Part shown: positions 22,301 through 37,300 of the stretch, one piece after another
Position numbering within the stretch: position 1 is the first letter of the stretch
How the letters are laid out: each line of letters starts with the position of its first letter
From: Girardinichthys multiradiatus
Lineage: Eukaryota > Chordata > Actinopteri > Cyprinodontiformes > Goodeidae
Assembly: GCF_021462225.1 (NCBI RefSeq)
Contig: NC_061817.1
Span: 4,214,751 to 4,278,750, forward strand
Length of the DNA stretch: 64,000 bases
Direction of reading: 5' to 3'
Notes under the pieces: model-generated
Database searches by the model: none
What the model saw: the letters and a program-made list of their open reading frames with translations, nothing else
Told to the model about the DNA's origin: nothing
Program-made: the position numbers and the translations under genes

Positions 22301-25300
22301 TTTTTTTATCTTGGACTCATTTCTAAGAAAAAAAAGAAGTACATTTACAGCCAAAAAACTACATATACATTGATTGCATTAAAATGTTTGTGTCACCTTT
22401 CCAGTGTGTTTAAAGCAGATGATTTAAAAAAAACATTTATGCCTTCTGTCAATATAAACTAATAGCTTCCTCTTTACATTCAGTAAATAAGCTGGTCTTT
22501 CAAAAATCGTGTCCTATTGGTAATTATCTGAACATGAGTTATTTTATTGTCAATGCCTTAGCCAAAAACATTAAGAGGCCTTGACTGCAGCTGGCATGCC
22601 TAGTATTTTAACACTATCACATGAATTGACTTTAAAGTCCAAACAAGCGTTGGTGAGAAAACTAACTGCATACAGAGTTACACAGATATTGGAGACCTGA
22701 CTTTCAGCTGCTTTCCTTCATTGGCACTTTTTAACAACCACTGCACAGCTAGTTAATATGAAGCATTTTTTTTACTAAAAAACCTCGCTAAAATAAAGTG
22801 CTTATGCATGTTCACCAGAGTAACGAGTCTGCTTGAATGCTGCCAAATTTTAAATTAGATTTTTTTCTCAATTAGTGCTGAAATACAGTTAGCTTTAGAC
22901 AGCCAAAGAGCACTTGTAGGATGCCAAACAAATGTAGATAGTCATCTCAAATGGTAGGACAGATGATGAATAAAAGCGAAAGCACTGCAGTCCTGCACAT
23001 CACCCTATTGTTTGTTGAAAGCAAAAGAACCTGGATAACACAGAGGTCACTCCCAGCTGACTGGACATGCAAGTATGCCCAAGAAAAAAACGTCTAGGGT
23101 CCAATGGACTCAATACATTTGTTAAATTTCTGAATAGCCAGGACTCACTTTGGGAGGGAAACGTTGACCAGTCCTGTGGAGATTATCTCCACTGACTTCC
23201 CCCAAAATTTGTTTTTCCATCTCTGATCTATGAACAGACATAAAAAAAAAGTTTATGTTTACTCAGTATGTCAGGTATATTAACCATGCAACAGTTACAC
23301 AATACCTACCTTGCCAGAAAGTGAAGTTTTCAGACTCTGCATGACAAGCTGAGATTGGTGGGTGATGGCTAACCTAATAACATAAAAAAACCTGCATTTT
23401 CACATTTTCTAAAATAGAAATGAATTCAATTACCACTCAAATTATTATTACCTGTTCACTGATGTAATGGAATCCCCTGTCTTCTCTATGATTCTCGTAT
23501 GTTTCACCTAGGATGGGGTTGAATGGTTTGTAGCGATTTCTCCAAGATGCCCAGGCATAACCAGAAATGGAGAACGCTGCCACATACACCTAGGAACATT
23601 CATTGCTCTTAGTCTTCAATAAACTTTGTGTACTATCCAGAGTAATTTTGGCTCCAGCTGTTTATGAATAAAAGAAAACCAAACTCACCATTCTTTGATA
23701 TGGGTCATCAGTATTATTGGCAATGTCCAACAGCTCAGAGTACTCTAACTCTTCACTAAGTCGTTGAAGCAAAGACAGTGGCTCATTAAGAGCCACTGGC
23801 ATTGAGACCCTGGACAGGTCCTTGCCAATGTTATTGTATAGGATGGTCATAATGCCAATGTGACTGTTGTCTGCTCCTGGGGCAGGGAGTGTGGTGCGTC
23901 GCCCTGGAATGTTGAAACATAGAAATGATGGGTAGTCAATTTATGATAAAATGATTCTCAAAAGGGCAACTGTGACAAAAAAAAAATGGGGAGTTGAGGG
24001 AGTTGGGTGTGTCTGCGTGGACGTTAGGCGCAGCAGATGTGGAAGGTAGGTACCTGAAGGCAGGGAGCACCTGCCAGGGCCTGTGTGGTGCATGTGGTTC
24101 TGGGTGTTGTGATTGATCTCTGGTTCCTGGACTTGGAATGCTGCAGTGAGCTCGTTTCTCTTGGCTGGCTCGGGTTGTCCCGGACAGCTCCCACTGAGGT
24201 GGACGGGCGGCTGCTCTGTGGGGGCTTCCTAATGGTGTCTTTGGGGATCTCTGGAGGGTCCCTAGCCTTGGTTGGCGCTGGGCTGGTGAGGGCACTGGCA
24301 TGACAAAAATGGGGCCAGTTGAGGAGCTGGCCCCAAGGGGGTGATTCATGCTGGTGCCTTGGTGCCTAACCCCGCCTTCCTCACATATGTAATACAACAC
24401 AGAGGGAGGGTCTTGGGGTTTTGGCGGAAGGGCCTTGTGGGCATGGGGGACCATACAACCCCCGTTGCCATATTTAGCCCCGACCTACACCTCAATTTTA
24501 ATGCACTTGAGAGACTTAGGACTTTGGGGTTGGGGAGACTGATAACATGTAGTGGGGTCTCGTACACCCCAGCCTCAACTCCAATTTCAATGCACTTTAG
24601 ACATACACATCTGTATTCATCACAACACTTCACATTACCACAAAGACACACACAAACACCACGGAGAGGGGGCGGTGCTAGGTGGACCCCTGGCTCCTGC
24701 CACAGGGCCTGTACTGGCTTGGCAGGGACTGTGTGTGGGGATGACCTGGGGGTCTCTATTGACGCCAGGGGGGGGGGGGCAGCAGGAGGCATCCTGCCTT
24801 GGTGGGGTGTCATCTGTGTGACTGTTTGGTCCCTCTCTCGGAGTGGTGGGCCCCCATTATGTGGCCCTGGCTCGCAACGGTGTGTTGGGCTAGTTGCTGT
24901 GCAGTCTTTGCCGCCAAGGGTAGGTGCGGGACCCCTGGGCCACTGGGGACACTGGCTCCCAGGCTTGGCCTGCGGGGCTAATGGGGGTGTTGTGGCTGGG
25001 TCGGGGTTGCTGCCGTGCTGTTTCTGTGCCTTGCTGGTGATCTACTTCTGTGCAGGGTGTATGGCTGACCAGGGCGATGCTTTATGTCTTGCTGCCTGGG
25101 ACTGGTACTGCCTTCCAGTGCTGGGTCTGGGTGTCCTTTGGTTCTCATAGGTGTTGTGGATTGCAAGCCTTCTACCGTTCTCACCACGCTTACAAATTGT
25201 ACACTTCCAGGTGTCAAACTTGCACAAACACACTCAACATGAACGCATCCATTTCTACACATATGCATGCCCAATACACAACTACTCCAAACTGTTGAAG

Positions 25301-28300
25301 ATCCTACAAACACAGGTTACAATAGCATCAATACAGGCTGCCTACTCTGATGCTGGATTGAATTCAGAATTAAAGTTAATCAGGCAATCAGGATGCTGCC
25401 TTGAGTTAACTTTTTTGTAGAGTAAAACTGCCCTGGCACATGCAGGCAACCATCTGCCCCATATGGTATGCCTGAAACGCCACAAGAGGACATATTTTAA
25501 AGAAAAAAGAAATTAACCTTTAAGCAAATATTAAACATACATCCTCCATTAAGCCTGAATTTCTGTTTTTTCTTGGTCTAATGTAATATTCTAATCTTAA
25601 ATGCCCTGTTTTCATTAGCTGTAAGCAGAAAATCATTATTAAAAGGAATTAAGGTTTGACAAGAACAGTCTGTCTGTAATTAATGTGTTTCAGTTAGTTA
25701 ATCGACTTAATTTTCTAATTTTATGAATGACTTGTTAAAGTAGATTCTTTTGACCTTTAAAGCAGATGCAAAATATTTCTGTCTTCATCCTAAGAACTTT
25801 CTCAATTCAAAGCTAGTGTGGGGAAGTACCAAGCTTTTAAGTTGTTTGGGAAATGCCATTCTGCACATCTAAATTCACATGCAGATTAGACTCCCCTATG
25901 AAAAGAGAGTCGTAAGTGCCATTGTTCGCTTGGATCACATAGATGTTTTAGTCAGATACAAGGTGTGAATTGGACTGAAACTGACCATTTTAGCATGCTG
26001 AAATGTATATTTGTGACAGCAAAAACCATATAGCTGTCAAAACCAAATTTAATTGGCATATTTAATGTTTTCATAAGATTTTATTTAATTTAATAGCGTT
26101 CATCTTAAACTGCTGTTATATTGTCTTATTGCCATAGTTAGGAATAATTGTTGGGAATAAGAAACTCACATGGTTAAAGTATATTTTATCTTGCTACATT
26201 AGAAGCACTGAATATTTTTTTGAAAATTTCAAAAGCCAATAGGGTTCCTACACAACCAGTTAAACTTAGTTATACTTAGACATCCTTTATCAGCTGTATC
26301 AAGTTTATTTGTGCTGCAGTTTTCAATATAATCAGAGCAGCAGAAGTGGTCTTCTTACCTGTATCTGAGGGCACCAGACTGGGTTTGTCAGTTATTCTGT
26401 TTAGACTTTCTCTGTAGTTGAGAGTGGCAGTGGCTACGAAAGAAAAAAAGGGGGGGGTGATATATTGCGGTTGCAGTAAATATTTTTGCCTGCTAGAGAG
26501 AAATGGGAAAAACTTACAGTGACCTTCCTCAGGCTCGGAGTTGCTGGTGGTAGTAATGTCACTCAAGCCAGACTCATCTGATGCATCTGCCTCTGAGGAG
26601 GTCTCGCATACGATCACCTCATTGGCATCAAAATATTCTGCCATAGATTCTGCAACTGAGGGAGCACGGTGGCTATGACCACGCAAAGATGGTGTCTTCT
26701 GAAAGGAAGTTTAAAAGAGAAATTTTATTTTTGAACTTTATCTTTTATTTGACAAATGGTATTTCACAAAAACAAACTGATTATGACAATTGCTCTGTGC
26801 AAAAGGTCTATACAGGTCCTTCTCAAAATATTAGCATATTGTGATAAAGTTCATTATTTTCCATAATGTCATGATGAAAATGTAACATTCATCTATTTTA
26901 GATTCATTGCACACTAACTGAAATATTTCAGGTCTTTTATTGTCTTAATACGGATGACTTTGGCATACAGCTCATGAAAACCCCAAATTCCTATCTCACA
27001 AAATTAGCATATTTCATCCGACCACTAAAAGAAAACTGTTTTTAATACAAAAAACGTCAACCTTCAAATAATCATGTACAGTTATGCACTCAATACTTGG
27101 TCGGGAATCCTTTTGCAGAAATGACTGCTTCAATGCGGCGTGGCATGGAGGCAATCAGCCTGTGGCACTGCTGAGGTCTTATGGAGGCCCAGGATGCTTC
27201 GATAGCGGCCTTTAGCTCATCCAGAGTGTTGGGTCTTGAGTCTCTCAACGTTCTCTTCACAATATCCCACAGATTCTCTATGGGGTTCAGGTCAGGAGAG
27301 TTGGCAGGCCAATTGAGCACAGTGATACCATGGTCAGTAAACCATTTACCAGTGGTTTTGGCACTGTGAGCAGGTGCCAGGTCGTGCTGAAAAATGAAAT
27401 CTTCATCTCCATAAAGTTTTTCAGCAGATGGAAGCATGAAGTGCTCCAAAATCTCCTGATAGCTAGCTGCATTGACCCTGCCCTTGATAAAACACAGTGG
27501 ACCAACACCAGCAGCTGACACGGCACCCCAGACCATCACTGACTGTGGGTACTTGACACTGGACTTCTGGCATTTTGGCATTTCCTTCTCCCCAGTCTTC
27601 CTCCAGACTCTGGCACCTTGATTTCTGAATGACATGCAGAATTTGCTTTCATCCGAAAAAAGTACTTTGGACCACTGAGCAACAGTCCAGTGCTGCTTCT
27701 CTGTAGCCCAGGTCAGGCGCTTCTGCCGCTGTTTCTGGTTCAAAAGTGGCTTGACCTGGGGAATGCGGCACCTGTAGCCCATTTCCTGCACACACCTGTG
27801 CACGGTGGCTCTGGATGTTTCTACTCCAGACTCAGTCCACTGCTTCCGCAGGTCCCCCAAGGTCTGGAATCGGCCCTTCTCCACAATCTTCCTCAGGGTC
27901 CGGTCACCTCTTCTCGTTGTGCAGCGTTTTCTGCCACACTTTTTCCTTCCCACAGACTTCCCACTGAGGTGCCTTGATACAGCACTCTGGGAACAGCCTA
28001 TTGGTTCAGAAATGTCTTTCTGTGTCTTACCCTCTTGCTTGAGGGTGTCAATAGTGGCCTTCTGGACAGCAGTCAGGTCGGCAGTCTTACCCATGATTGG
28101 GGTTTTGAGTGATGAACCAGGCTGGGAGTTTTAAAGGCCTCAGGAATCTTTTGCAGGTGTTTAGAGTTAACTCGTTGATTCAGATGATTAGGTTCATAGC
28201 TCGTTTAGAGACCCTTTTAATGATATGCTAATTTTGTGAGATAGGAATTTTGGGTTTTCATGAGCTGTATGCCAAAATCATCCGTATTAAGACAATAAAA

Positions 28301-31300
28301 GACCTAAAATATTTCAGTTAGTGTGCAATGAATCTAAAATATATGAATGTTAAATTTTCATCATGACATTATGGAAAATAACGAACTTTATAACAATATG
28401 CTAATATTTTGAGAAGGACCTGTACATGTTAAGCTCTGTACAGACTCCTGAGGAACAGAATTTTTATCTCCCCTCCGAGGCTCCAAGAACAAAATGACAT
28501 GAGGTTTTTACAGAACTGGTGGCTCTGGATGTTTCTACTCCAGACTCAGTCCACTGCTTCCGCAGGTCCCCCAAGGTCTGGAATCGGCCCTTCTCCACAA
28601 TCTTCCTCAGGGTCCGGTCACCTCTTCTCGTTGTGCAGCGTTTTCTGCCACACTTTTTCCTTCCCACAGACTTCCCACTGAGGTGCCTTGATACAGCACT
28701 CTGGGAACAGCCTATTCGTTCAGAAATTTCTTTCTGTGTCTTACCCTCTTGCTTGAGGGTGTCAATAGTGGCCTTCTGGACAGCAGTCAGGTCGGCAGTC
28801 TTACCCATGATTGGGGTTTTGAGTGATGAACCAGGCTGGGAGTTTTAAAGGCCTCAGGAATCTTTTGCAGGTGTTTAGAGTTAACTCGTTGATTCAGATG
28901 GTTAGGTTCATAGCTCGTTTAGAGACCCTTTTAATGATATGCTAATTTTGTGAGATAGGAATTTTGGGTTTTCATGAGCTGTATGCCAAAATCATCCATA
29001 TTAAGACAATAAAAGACCTGAAATATTTCAGTTAGTGTGCAATGAATCTAAAATATATGAATGTTAAATTTTCATCATGACATTATGGAAAATAATTAAC
29101 TTTATCACAATATGCTAGTATTTTGAGAAGGACCTGTATAAGGGAGATATAGCCCTTGAAGTGTCCTAGGGGGCGCTTTTGCTCCAAATTTCAATGTAAT
29201 CCAGTAGAGCTGTTTGGGGGTTGACAAAGATCAACCATATTCAGTTTGGAGTGAATCAGACCATGCGTGTGTAATTTAGAGCCAAACGTATGGCCGTGGC
29301 ATGACATCAGAATTCGCCATGCCATCATAGCCACACCCTCCAGCTAAAGCAGTCAGTACTGGCGACTGTCTTAGACCATCAAGTTATCTGTTACTTGCGA
29401 CAGTATCACATTGATAAGGTGAAGAACATCAAAAATTGACTCTCTAAAGGAAAACATGACACTTTTTGTTCTCAGGGGGCAGGGCTTCAATGATGTCAGC
29501 ATCTGATCAGTGAATATTGTTCAGGGCCAGAGGCAGATCAATCTTAGAAGGCTTAAGGTCTCTGACTTTCCTTGTAGGAGCTATAACAATTTCGTCTTTT
29601 ATGGCAAGAAGTTATATTTTAACCCTAACCCTAACCCGCCAATCGCTCAAAATTCCTAGGAGGAGTTCGTTAAAGTTCGAGGTGAGTAAAAGTGAAAAAC
29701 GGCAAAAAATTGGCTTTTGACCCAAAATGGCCGACTTCGTGTGCGTTTTAGGGCATACACCCAAGATACTTTTTTTCTTGGTTTGAGGAGCTCTACCTGT
29801 GTGCCAAAGTTCAGATCTCTACAACTTACGGTTTGGCCTATCTCACGTTTGGGGGCGTGGCTAATTGGTTTGGCCACACCCACTGACAATGACATTAAGG
29901 AACAAGAATTTCACACGGGGGACAATTTTGGATAAAATCTTGTGAGTTTTGGTGCATAGCAAAGTGCCCAAATTGCTCCGCAAAGACGCAACGGAAAAAA
30001 GAAAGAATAAGAAACACTACGATTACAATAGACCCTTGCAGGCTTCCTGCTCGGGCCTAATTATACTGGATTGCAGAGTACATGTGCTGATGACTTATGA
30101 AACTAACTACGGTTCTCCAGCAAAGGGAACTCTCCTATTTTGTAAGCAGTAATTGTTTGTGCATGTTGTTGAGCTTTTAGAGAACATACCAACTAGTGGC
30201 GTGGCAATAATTAAAACATTGTGTAGATGTGTTAACAAAAGTGGGGGAAAACAAAGAATTCTTGTTTTTAATGGATTGTTGTCGTGTAAACAGGGCCTTA
30301 ATCTTAGTACCACCAACTTTACTGACAAAGGTCTCATGATCCCTTGTTTTGTTTGTAGTTGTAATTATCAGTATACATTTAAGTTTAGCAGTAGGTAGTA
30401 GGTATGCAGCATCATTTCCTCAGAAAGAAATATACCTGTCATTTTCACAACAAAGACTTCAAAACAAAAAGAGTAGAAGCACGTTGAAGATGGACAAACT
30501 ATAGTACAAACCTGATCTGTACAGACAGTGCAGAACGATTCTTCAGTAGAGCCAGAGGACAGGGACACCGAATGGACTTTGGTCAGATGGGACTGCATGT
30601 CAAGCTGCACATATATTTACACACACAAAGACATGGAATATCGGCCCACCCAGGCATGAAAATGCAAAGGAAACACAGGAGAAACAAAAATGGCAGACTC
30701 CAGTGCAAGGTTTTGCAGTTGCACTTCAGTTTTGAAGTTTTCATTAGTTTTATTTTTATTTAGTTTTGACTTCACTTTTTCAATTCTATTTTAGTTTTAG
30801 TTGTTTAGCATTTGTTTGATAGTTTACTTTTTATTTGTTGAAAATGCTTAGTTTTAGTTTAGTTTTTATTAGTTTCAGATATAGTTTTAGTCTTTATACT
30901 GCCAGAGATGGCGCAGAGGGAAGAGAGCTGGCATGCTCGTGAAGCTCTCTTCCCCTCTACGGAAGGGACTACGCGCACCCTCGCCTTCAAGCCATCTAGG
31001 AAATGTGCGTTCCCTGGTCAACAAGTTGGATGAACTGCTTCTCCTCACCTGTAAAAACTCGGACCTCTGCGGCTCTCCCGCCCTCTGCTTTACCGAAACC
31101 TGGCTGAATGAGAACACCCCAGACCGCATACTTTGGATACCGAGCTTTCAGCTGTTTAGAGCGAATCAGACGTATCAGGAAAAAAAGCAAGGAGGTGGAC
31201 TCTGCTTTTATATAAACAAAGGTTGGTGCAAAGACACAAAGTGTTGAAGAAGACGTGTATTCGTGACCTGGAGTAATTTCTCAAACTGTAAACAGTTTTA

Positions 31301-34300
31301 TGTACCGAGGGAGTTCTCCTCCTTCGTACTGGTTGGTGCTTACATACCACCTCAAGGCTCCACTTCAGATGCTGAAAAACAACTGGCTGAGCCGATAACA
31401 AACATGGTGAAAAAAAACATCCAGACTCTGGTCATTGCTCTTGGGGATTTTAACATTGCAAACCTCTCCAGTTAACTTCCCAAATACAGACAGCACATTA
31501 AAGTGTCCCACCAGGGCTAAAAACACTCTGGACCACTGCTTCTCAACTTTAAAGGATGCAAATTATGCTGTCACAAGGGCTGCTTTGGGATTTGCTGACC
31601 ACTCTGGTCCATCTCATCCCAACCTACATGCAGAAATTAAGAGCTTCCAAACCTGTGGTTTGGACAGTTAAAAAGTGGACTGATGACTCAAAGCAGATGC
31701 TACAGGACTACTTTGACTGCACAGACTGGACTGATTTAAACCAACTTACATCAACCATCATACATCAGTGTCTGTGAGGATGTGTGTGCAGACCAAGACC
31801 TTCTGCACATACATTGACAATAAACCTTGGTTCACTTCTTGTCTGAGGCAGCAGTGCAGGGATAAGGAAGAGGCTCACAGCAGTGGGGACCGGGCCCTGT
31901 ATAAGCAGGCCAGGAACAAACTGACAAAGGAGATCAAAGCAGCAAAGAGAAGCTACACTGAGAAGCTAAAAAAAAGCTTTTCATATGAAGACGCTTCTGC
32001 TGTTTGGAATGGTTTGAAAAACCTCACTGCCTACAGGAGACCTTTCCCCAACCCTGAACAGAATCCTCATCTTACCAACAAGTTGAATGGCTTCCACTGC
32101 AGGAATGAACTCACATTTTCTACATCCCATTTAGAAACAAATTCTTGGCATACACCAACCAACCCCTGCCTTCAGACCCCATGCCTGCACCAAGGATCTA
32201 AGAGAAAGATTTCTGGTGATCTTTCATCGCCGACCAACTGGCACCCATCTTCACTGAGATCTTCAACAAGTCACTGGAGCTGTGCAAGGTTCCCTCCTCC
32301 TTCAAACGCTACACCATAATCCCCGTACCCTAGAAACCCACCATCACAGGATTAAATGACTACAGGCCTGTCGCCTTGACGTCTGTGGTCATGAAATCCT
32401 TTGAGCGACTGGCCTGGGAGGCTGGACTCCCTGCAGTTTGCCTGCTAGGTAAACAGGTCGGCAGATGATGCAGTCAAGTTGGGAGTACACTTCATTCGGC
32501 AACACCTCAACCATCCAGGGATGTACGCCAAGATCCTCTTTGTGGACTTCAACACCATGAACCCAGACATCCTCCACCAGAAGCTCAGCTGGTGATAGCT
32601 TCCTGAAGGACTGGCAGCAGCAGGTGAGGCTGGGGAGCATCTTCTCCCGCACAAGAACACATCGGCATCGGCACCCCCCAGGGGTGTGTTCTCTCACCAC
32701 TCCATCTGACCCATCTGTGAAACTCCTGAAGTTTGCAGATGACACCACTGTTATTGGACTGATCAAGGACAGTGATGAGTCTGCATACAGACAGGAGGTG
32801 GATCAACTGGTACACTGTTGAGGTCAGAACCACCTGGAACTTAACCCACTCAAGAATATGGAGATGATGGTGGAGTTTCGGAGAACACCACCCCCACAAA
32901 CCCCAGACTGCAACGAACAATTAGGTCTGCAGAAAGAATCATCAGGGCTGACATTCCCTCTATGCAGGACTGCACCTCTGCACGCAAACTGTTTAGGATT
33001 TTACCTTCAGGTTGGTGTAACAGCACTGACTGCTAAAACCAGCCACCACAGAGAATGTTTTTCAGCCCAGGATGTTTCTCTGATGAATATCTGACAATCA
33101 GGGTTCCAGAACAACACCATGCATACTTGGACTGATCTCACATTATATTCTATTGTACAGTATATGTACATATAATGTATATATGTACATTAAAAAGATA
33201 TTCTTTATTTCCACTATTATATATACACCAAAAACAAAATCCTCACTGAGAGCAGAGTGTGCCAGAGTCAAATCCCTTTTTTGTCTGTACAAACATGGCA
33301 ATAAAGCTGATTCTAATACAAAGAAAACATTGGTACAGTTACATTTATTTTTAAATATTTATTCATAATTAAACTAAATAAAAATCAAGTGTAATAGGAA
33401 AGTCTATTCACACTTAGCATTTCCTATGAGTAATAAAACAAATAAATAGTAGTAGAGTCCGTCTTCTTTCCTCTCCATGTTTTTCTAACACTTCTCTGCT
33501 CTTTCCTTGCAATTAGCATTACTCTTCTTTCTGTCAGTCCATTTTCCTTCTCTCTCTCTAACTTCCAATTTTACAGTTTTTTCACACTTTTTTCTATTAT
33601 CCTCCTCTCTCCTCTTTGTCATCAGATGTTCATTTTTCTAAAACAGAGATATAATATAATCACAATCCTCTCCAAAAACATTGGAATGTTTAACAAAATG
33701 AAAAATGAAAAATTACAAATTTATTTTTGTTTCAGATACCCTTTAGTAGTTGGTTATTTATAGATGAGAAACTAGGAGAATTCTAATATATTCCTATAAA
33801 TATTAACTTTTCTTCAATTACTTAACTATTTTCCTCAGTTGATAAAATAACAAATTGCTATATTTATAAAAATAAAAACTGCTATATTTACTTGGAGCTA
33901 CAGGCTAATACAAGAGTAGAAATGCATATTTAACCAGGTGATTCTCTCTCCCTCTACATCAGTCTCAGTTGATGCAGTTCTTCCCTCATTCACTTTCCCC
34001 GTTACTGACTGTCAGTAACCATATGTCCAAACTGAGAGGAATACATTCCTCAGTCGGATTTCAAAAATCACTATAATAAATTAGCAAAGCAACTCAACTA
34101 ACTCGGAAATATAAACTAAAGGTCACCAATCAATTCTAAAACATCTTACTTTGGACAAATCCTTGTTGACACTGTAGCACTCGACCTTCCAAAATCAGTG
34201 TTTTTTTTTTGTTTTTTTAAATCATTCTGTTATTATTTCTCCCTGTCTCCCTCACTCAGCTGTAGCTACTCCCAGAGATCTTGTGTTGCCTTTTCAATTC

Positions 34301-37300
34301 AATTCAGTTTATTTATATAGCTCCAATTCACAACACATGTCGTCTCAAGGCACTTCACAAAAGTCAAGCTACATACATTCCAATTAATCCTAACCCTTGA
34401 ACAGTGCAGTCAGATTCAGTTATTTATTCAAATTGGATAAAATGTTTTTCTATCTAAGGAAATCTTAGATAGAAAAACTGACTGACTCGATGCAGATTGC
34501 ATCGAGTCAGAGATTTGTAGCAGTCACTCCTCCTGGATGAGCATGTAGAGACAGTGAACAGTCACTGGCGTTGACTTTGCAGCAATCCCTCATACTGAGC
34601 ATGCATGTAGCAACAGCGGAGAGGAAAAATTCCCTTTTAACAGGAAGAAACCTCCAGCAGAACCAGGCTCAGCTTGAGCGGCCATCTGCCACGACCGACT
34701 GGTGTTGGTTGCTGTTCTGTTCGTTCATAAAAACTTTAATTGCATTTGGAACCTCACCTTTAATAAAAGAAAACATGTCCAAGCCATTTTTGTTTTTACC
34801 TGCTTATAGTCAATGTTAACAACACTATTAACGTTTCCTACCGTGAACCAAACCTTTATCACAGCAAGGATCAGCCCAGTCCAAGGCGTGCACACAGCAC
34901 CAGCTCTCGAAACAGCTGTTTGTGCGCGCAACATGCTCATTTGTGCTTTTTACCCCAGGTTACCATAATAACAGTATACACACAACATTTATTTTTCTAC
35001 TTCACAAAACACACACATACAAAAAAAACTGGAACATATTTGGGGACAGGTTGTCGCCGGAAATTTGGGACATCTGGTCACCCTAGACACTTGCTTTTAT
35101 CTAAAACGCAGTAATACTCAAAGTCATCCCAAATTGGACTCTGGTGCCAAGTTTTGCTGACATAACGCTAGGCGTGAACGGACCGCACAAATTACTTGAG
35201 TGATGTACCGACCATCTGCTGGCATAATGCGGCACAGGAAAAACTTTTTAAAAAAACACCAATTACCAGAAGCTAGACTTGATACTAATGCATGAGACAC
35301 ACATACCAAAACTAAGCACATAATCTCTATAAATTCAGTTCATTTTAGTTTTGTGAACGCTCATCACAGTTTCAGTTAGTTTTCCTTTTCTTTGCAAAGT
35401 CTCGTTTTTATTTTTATTTCAGTAAACGTAAATGTTTTTTACTTCTAGTTTTCATGATTTCGTTAACGATAACCTTGCTCCAGTGCACCCACTCAGCAGT
35501 GAGTGTTTATTTGGAATTCAGTTATACCAAATACAGTCCCACAAGAGGAGAGTACACCCTCCAGATTCAAAGATTTTACCAATTAGGACATGGAATTAAA
35601 GTCACGTCTTTACCAAGTTCATGTTTTGTTTTTGAACACTGCAAAAACATCCAACAAAATTGGTTGTGCACCTTTGTATTTTAAAGGACATTTTATGCCC
35701 CAGATGATTAATGTTGATTTCTAAACCTGGTAAGGACTAGATTACCTTTTGTGTCCCAATATGTCAAATTATATCAAATAATGCACTTCCCCATGACAGT
35801 ATATACAAAGATAGTGACAGTCAGTTATAAGGCAGACAGTAAAAGACCAAGTCATAGCAACTGAGAATAGATGGTTCCATCAGCAGCATGTGAATGAAAT
35901 AGCAAGACAGTAAGTTTCAGTGTCACAGTCATTTCTGTCAGTATTTCTGTCTCTGCCTTTCTTAAACAAAGGGAGAGAGGTATGCAAGGTGTGTTCCTGC
36001 CTAGAAACAGCACAAACCTGTTGAACAGTTTCACACAGAACCTCCCAGAAGCAAGGAGGGCTCGGCTTTCTTTGTTTCTTTAAGGCCGATACTAATATTT
36101 TGTGGCAACCATAAGTAGTATAGCTTTAAAAATTCTCTTATAATTCTGGAAAAAAAAAAACATGGTTGTGGGTTATGCCATTTTTATTTTTTTCCTATGT
36201 TCAACAGCTTTGCATTAGTTATTTGCCTTGTGTGTGTGTGGGTGGGTTGGTTGGTTGTTCAAATGTTAGTATGAACTATCAAATGTTACCTCAGACAGTG
36301 TGCTGCAGAGTGTTGCCAGCTGCTGTGAGGCATTCTGCCTCAGGTCAGGGCTAGTCCAAGCCTGTCTCAGTCTCTCTCTTTCCAAGCTCAAAACCTCATG
36401 AATGGACTTCAAAGAGGCATAGACTAAAGCACAGCATTCACAAGAGTTAATCACATCAATCTATTTCCGTTAAGCCTTATGCATATAACCTATATATTTA
36501 TCTATTTGAACAAATAACACATTCTATATCAAAACTTCTATGGACTGTGCAGCAAATTTAAACATTACACTTGATATGACACAAAGCTACCCATTAGATA
36601 AAAGCTCTTACCCCTCTGAGAAAGAGTACAAATTTCTTGGTGGAGCTTTTTTGCCTCAGGTGAGGTTACTTGAGGATTTGACAGCTGTGAGTAAACATAG
36701 TCAGGTATGGACTGAACAGATGCAGCCAAATTGGAACTGTTGTCTGTACTCAGATGGCTTGATGTGAACTAGGAAAAACAGAGAAAGAGAAAAAGCATAA
36801 AAAATTATAGTATTGATATAAATATTTATTTCAAAGGCTTCAGTACTAGTCTTTAGTTTTAAATTTGTGAATTTTAGCAAACAAAACAAATTTTGCAGAA
36901 ACTCATCTCGTTATCCTACTTGTATTTTAGAAGATTGTGTGATCTTTGTGCCTTTTGGCTTGCAGAATCTTAAACTAAACCCAAACCCATTTTAAAAGTA
37001 TATGTTGTTGCACCATTCATACAAAAACAGCACAATGGACATAAAACTGTTTAATTTTTCTTATATCCATGTTTCATGTTTGTTTAATAAAGCGGTACTG
37101 TTTTTGGGTCTCACCAAAGCAAGTCTACAATCTGGAGCATTCATTCATTTACAAGCACCAATTTCCAGTTTGTACATTTACACATTATTTTCTGGACACA
37201 AGCATGGATAATGAGATTAAACTGGAATATTCCATTTGATAATGATGTGTTGTCATCAGCCAAGAACAGCTTAGGGAATCTGTGTCACAGAGGAGCGAAA

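Noticed and set aside
24341..25150. 269-codon plus-strand frame
   Set aside because: It lies in GC-rich repeat inside an intron of a minus-strand gene; composition keeps several frames open and no domain is recognisable.
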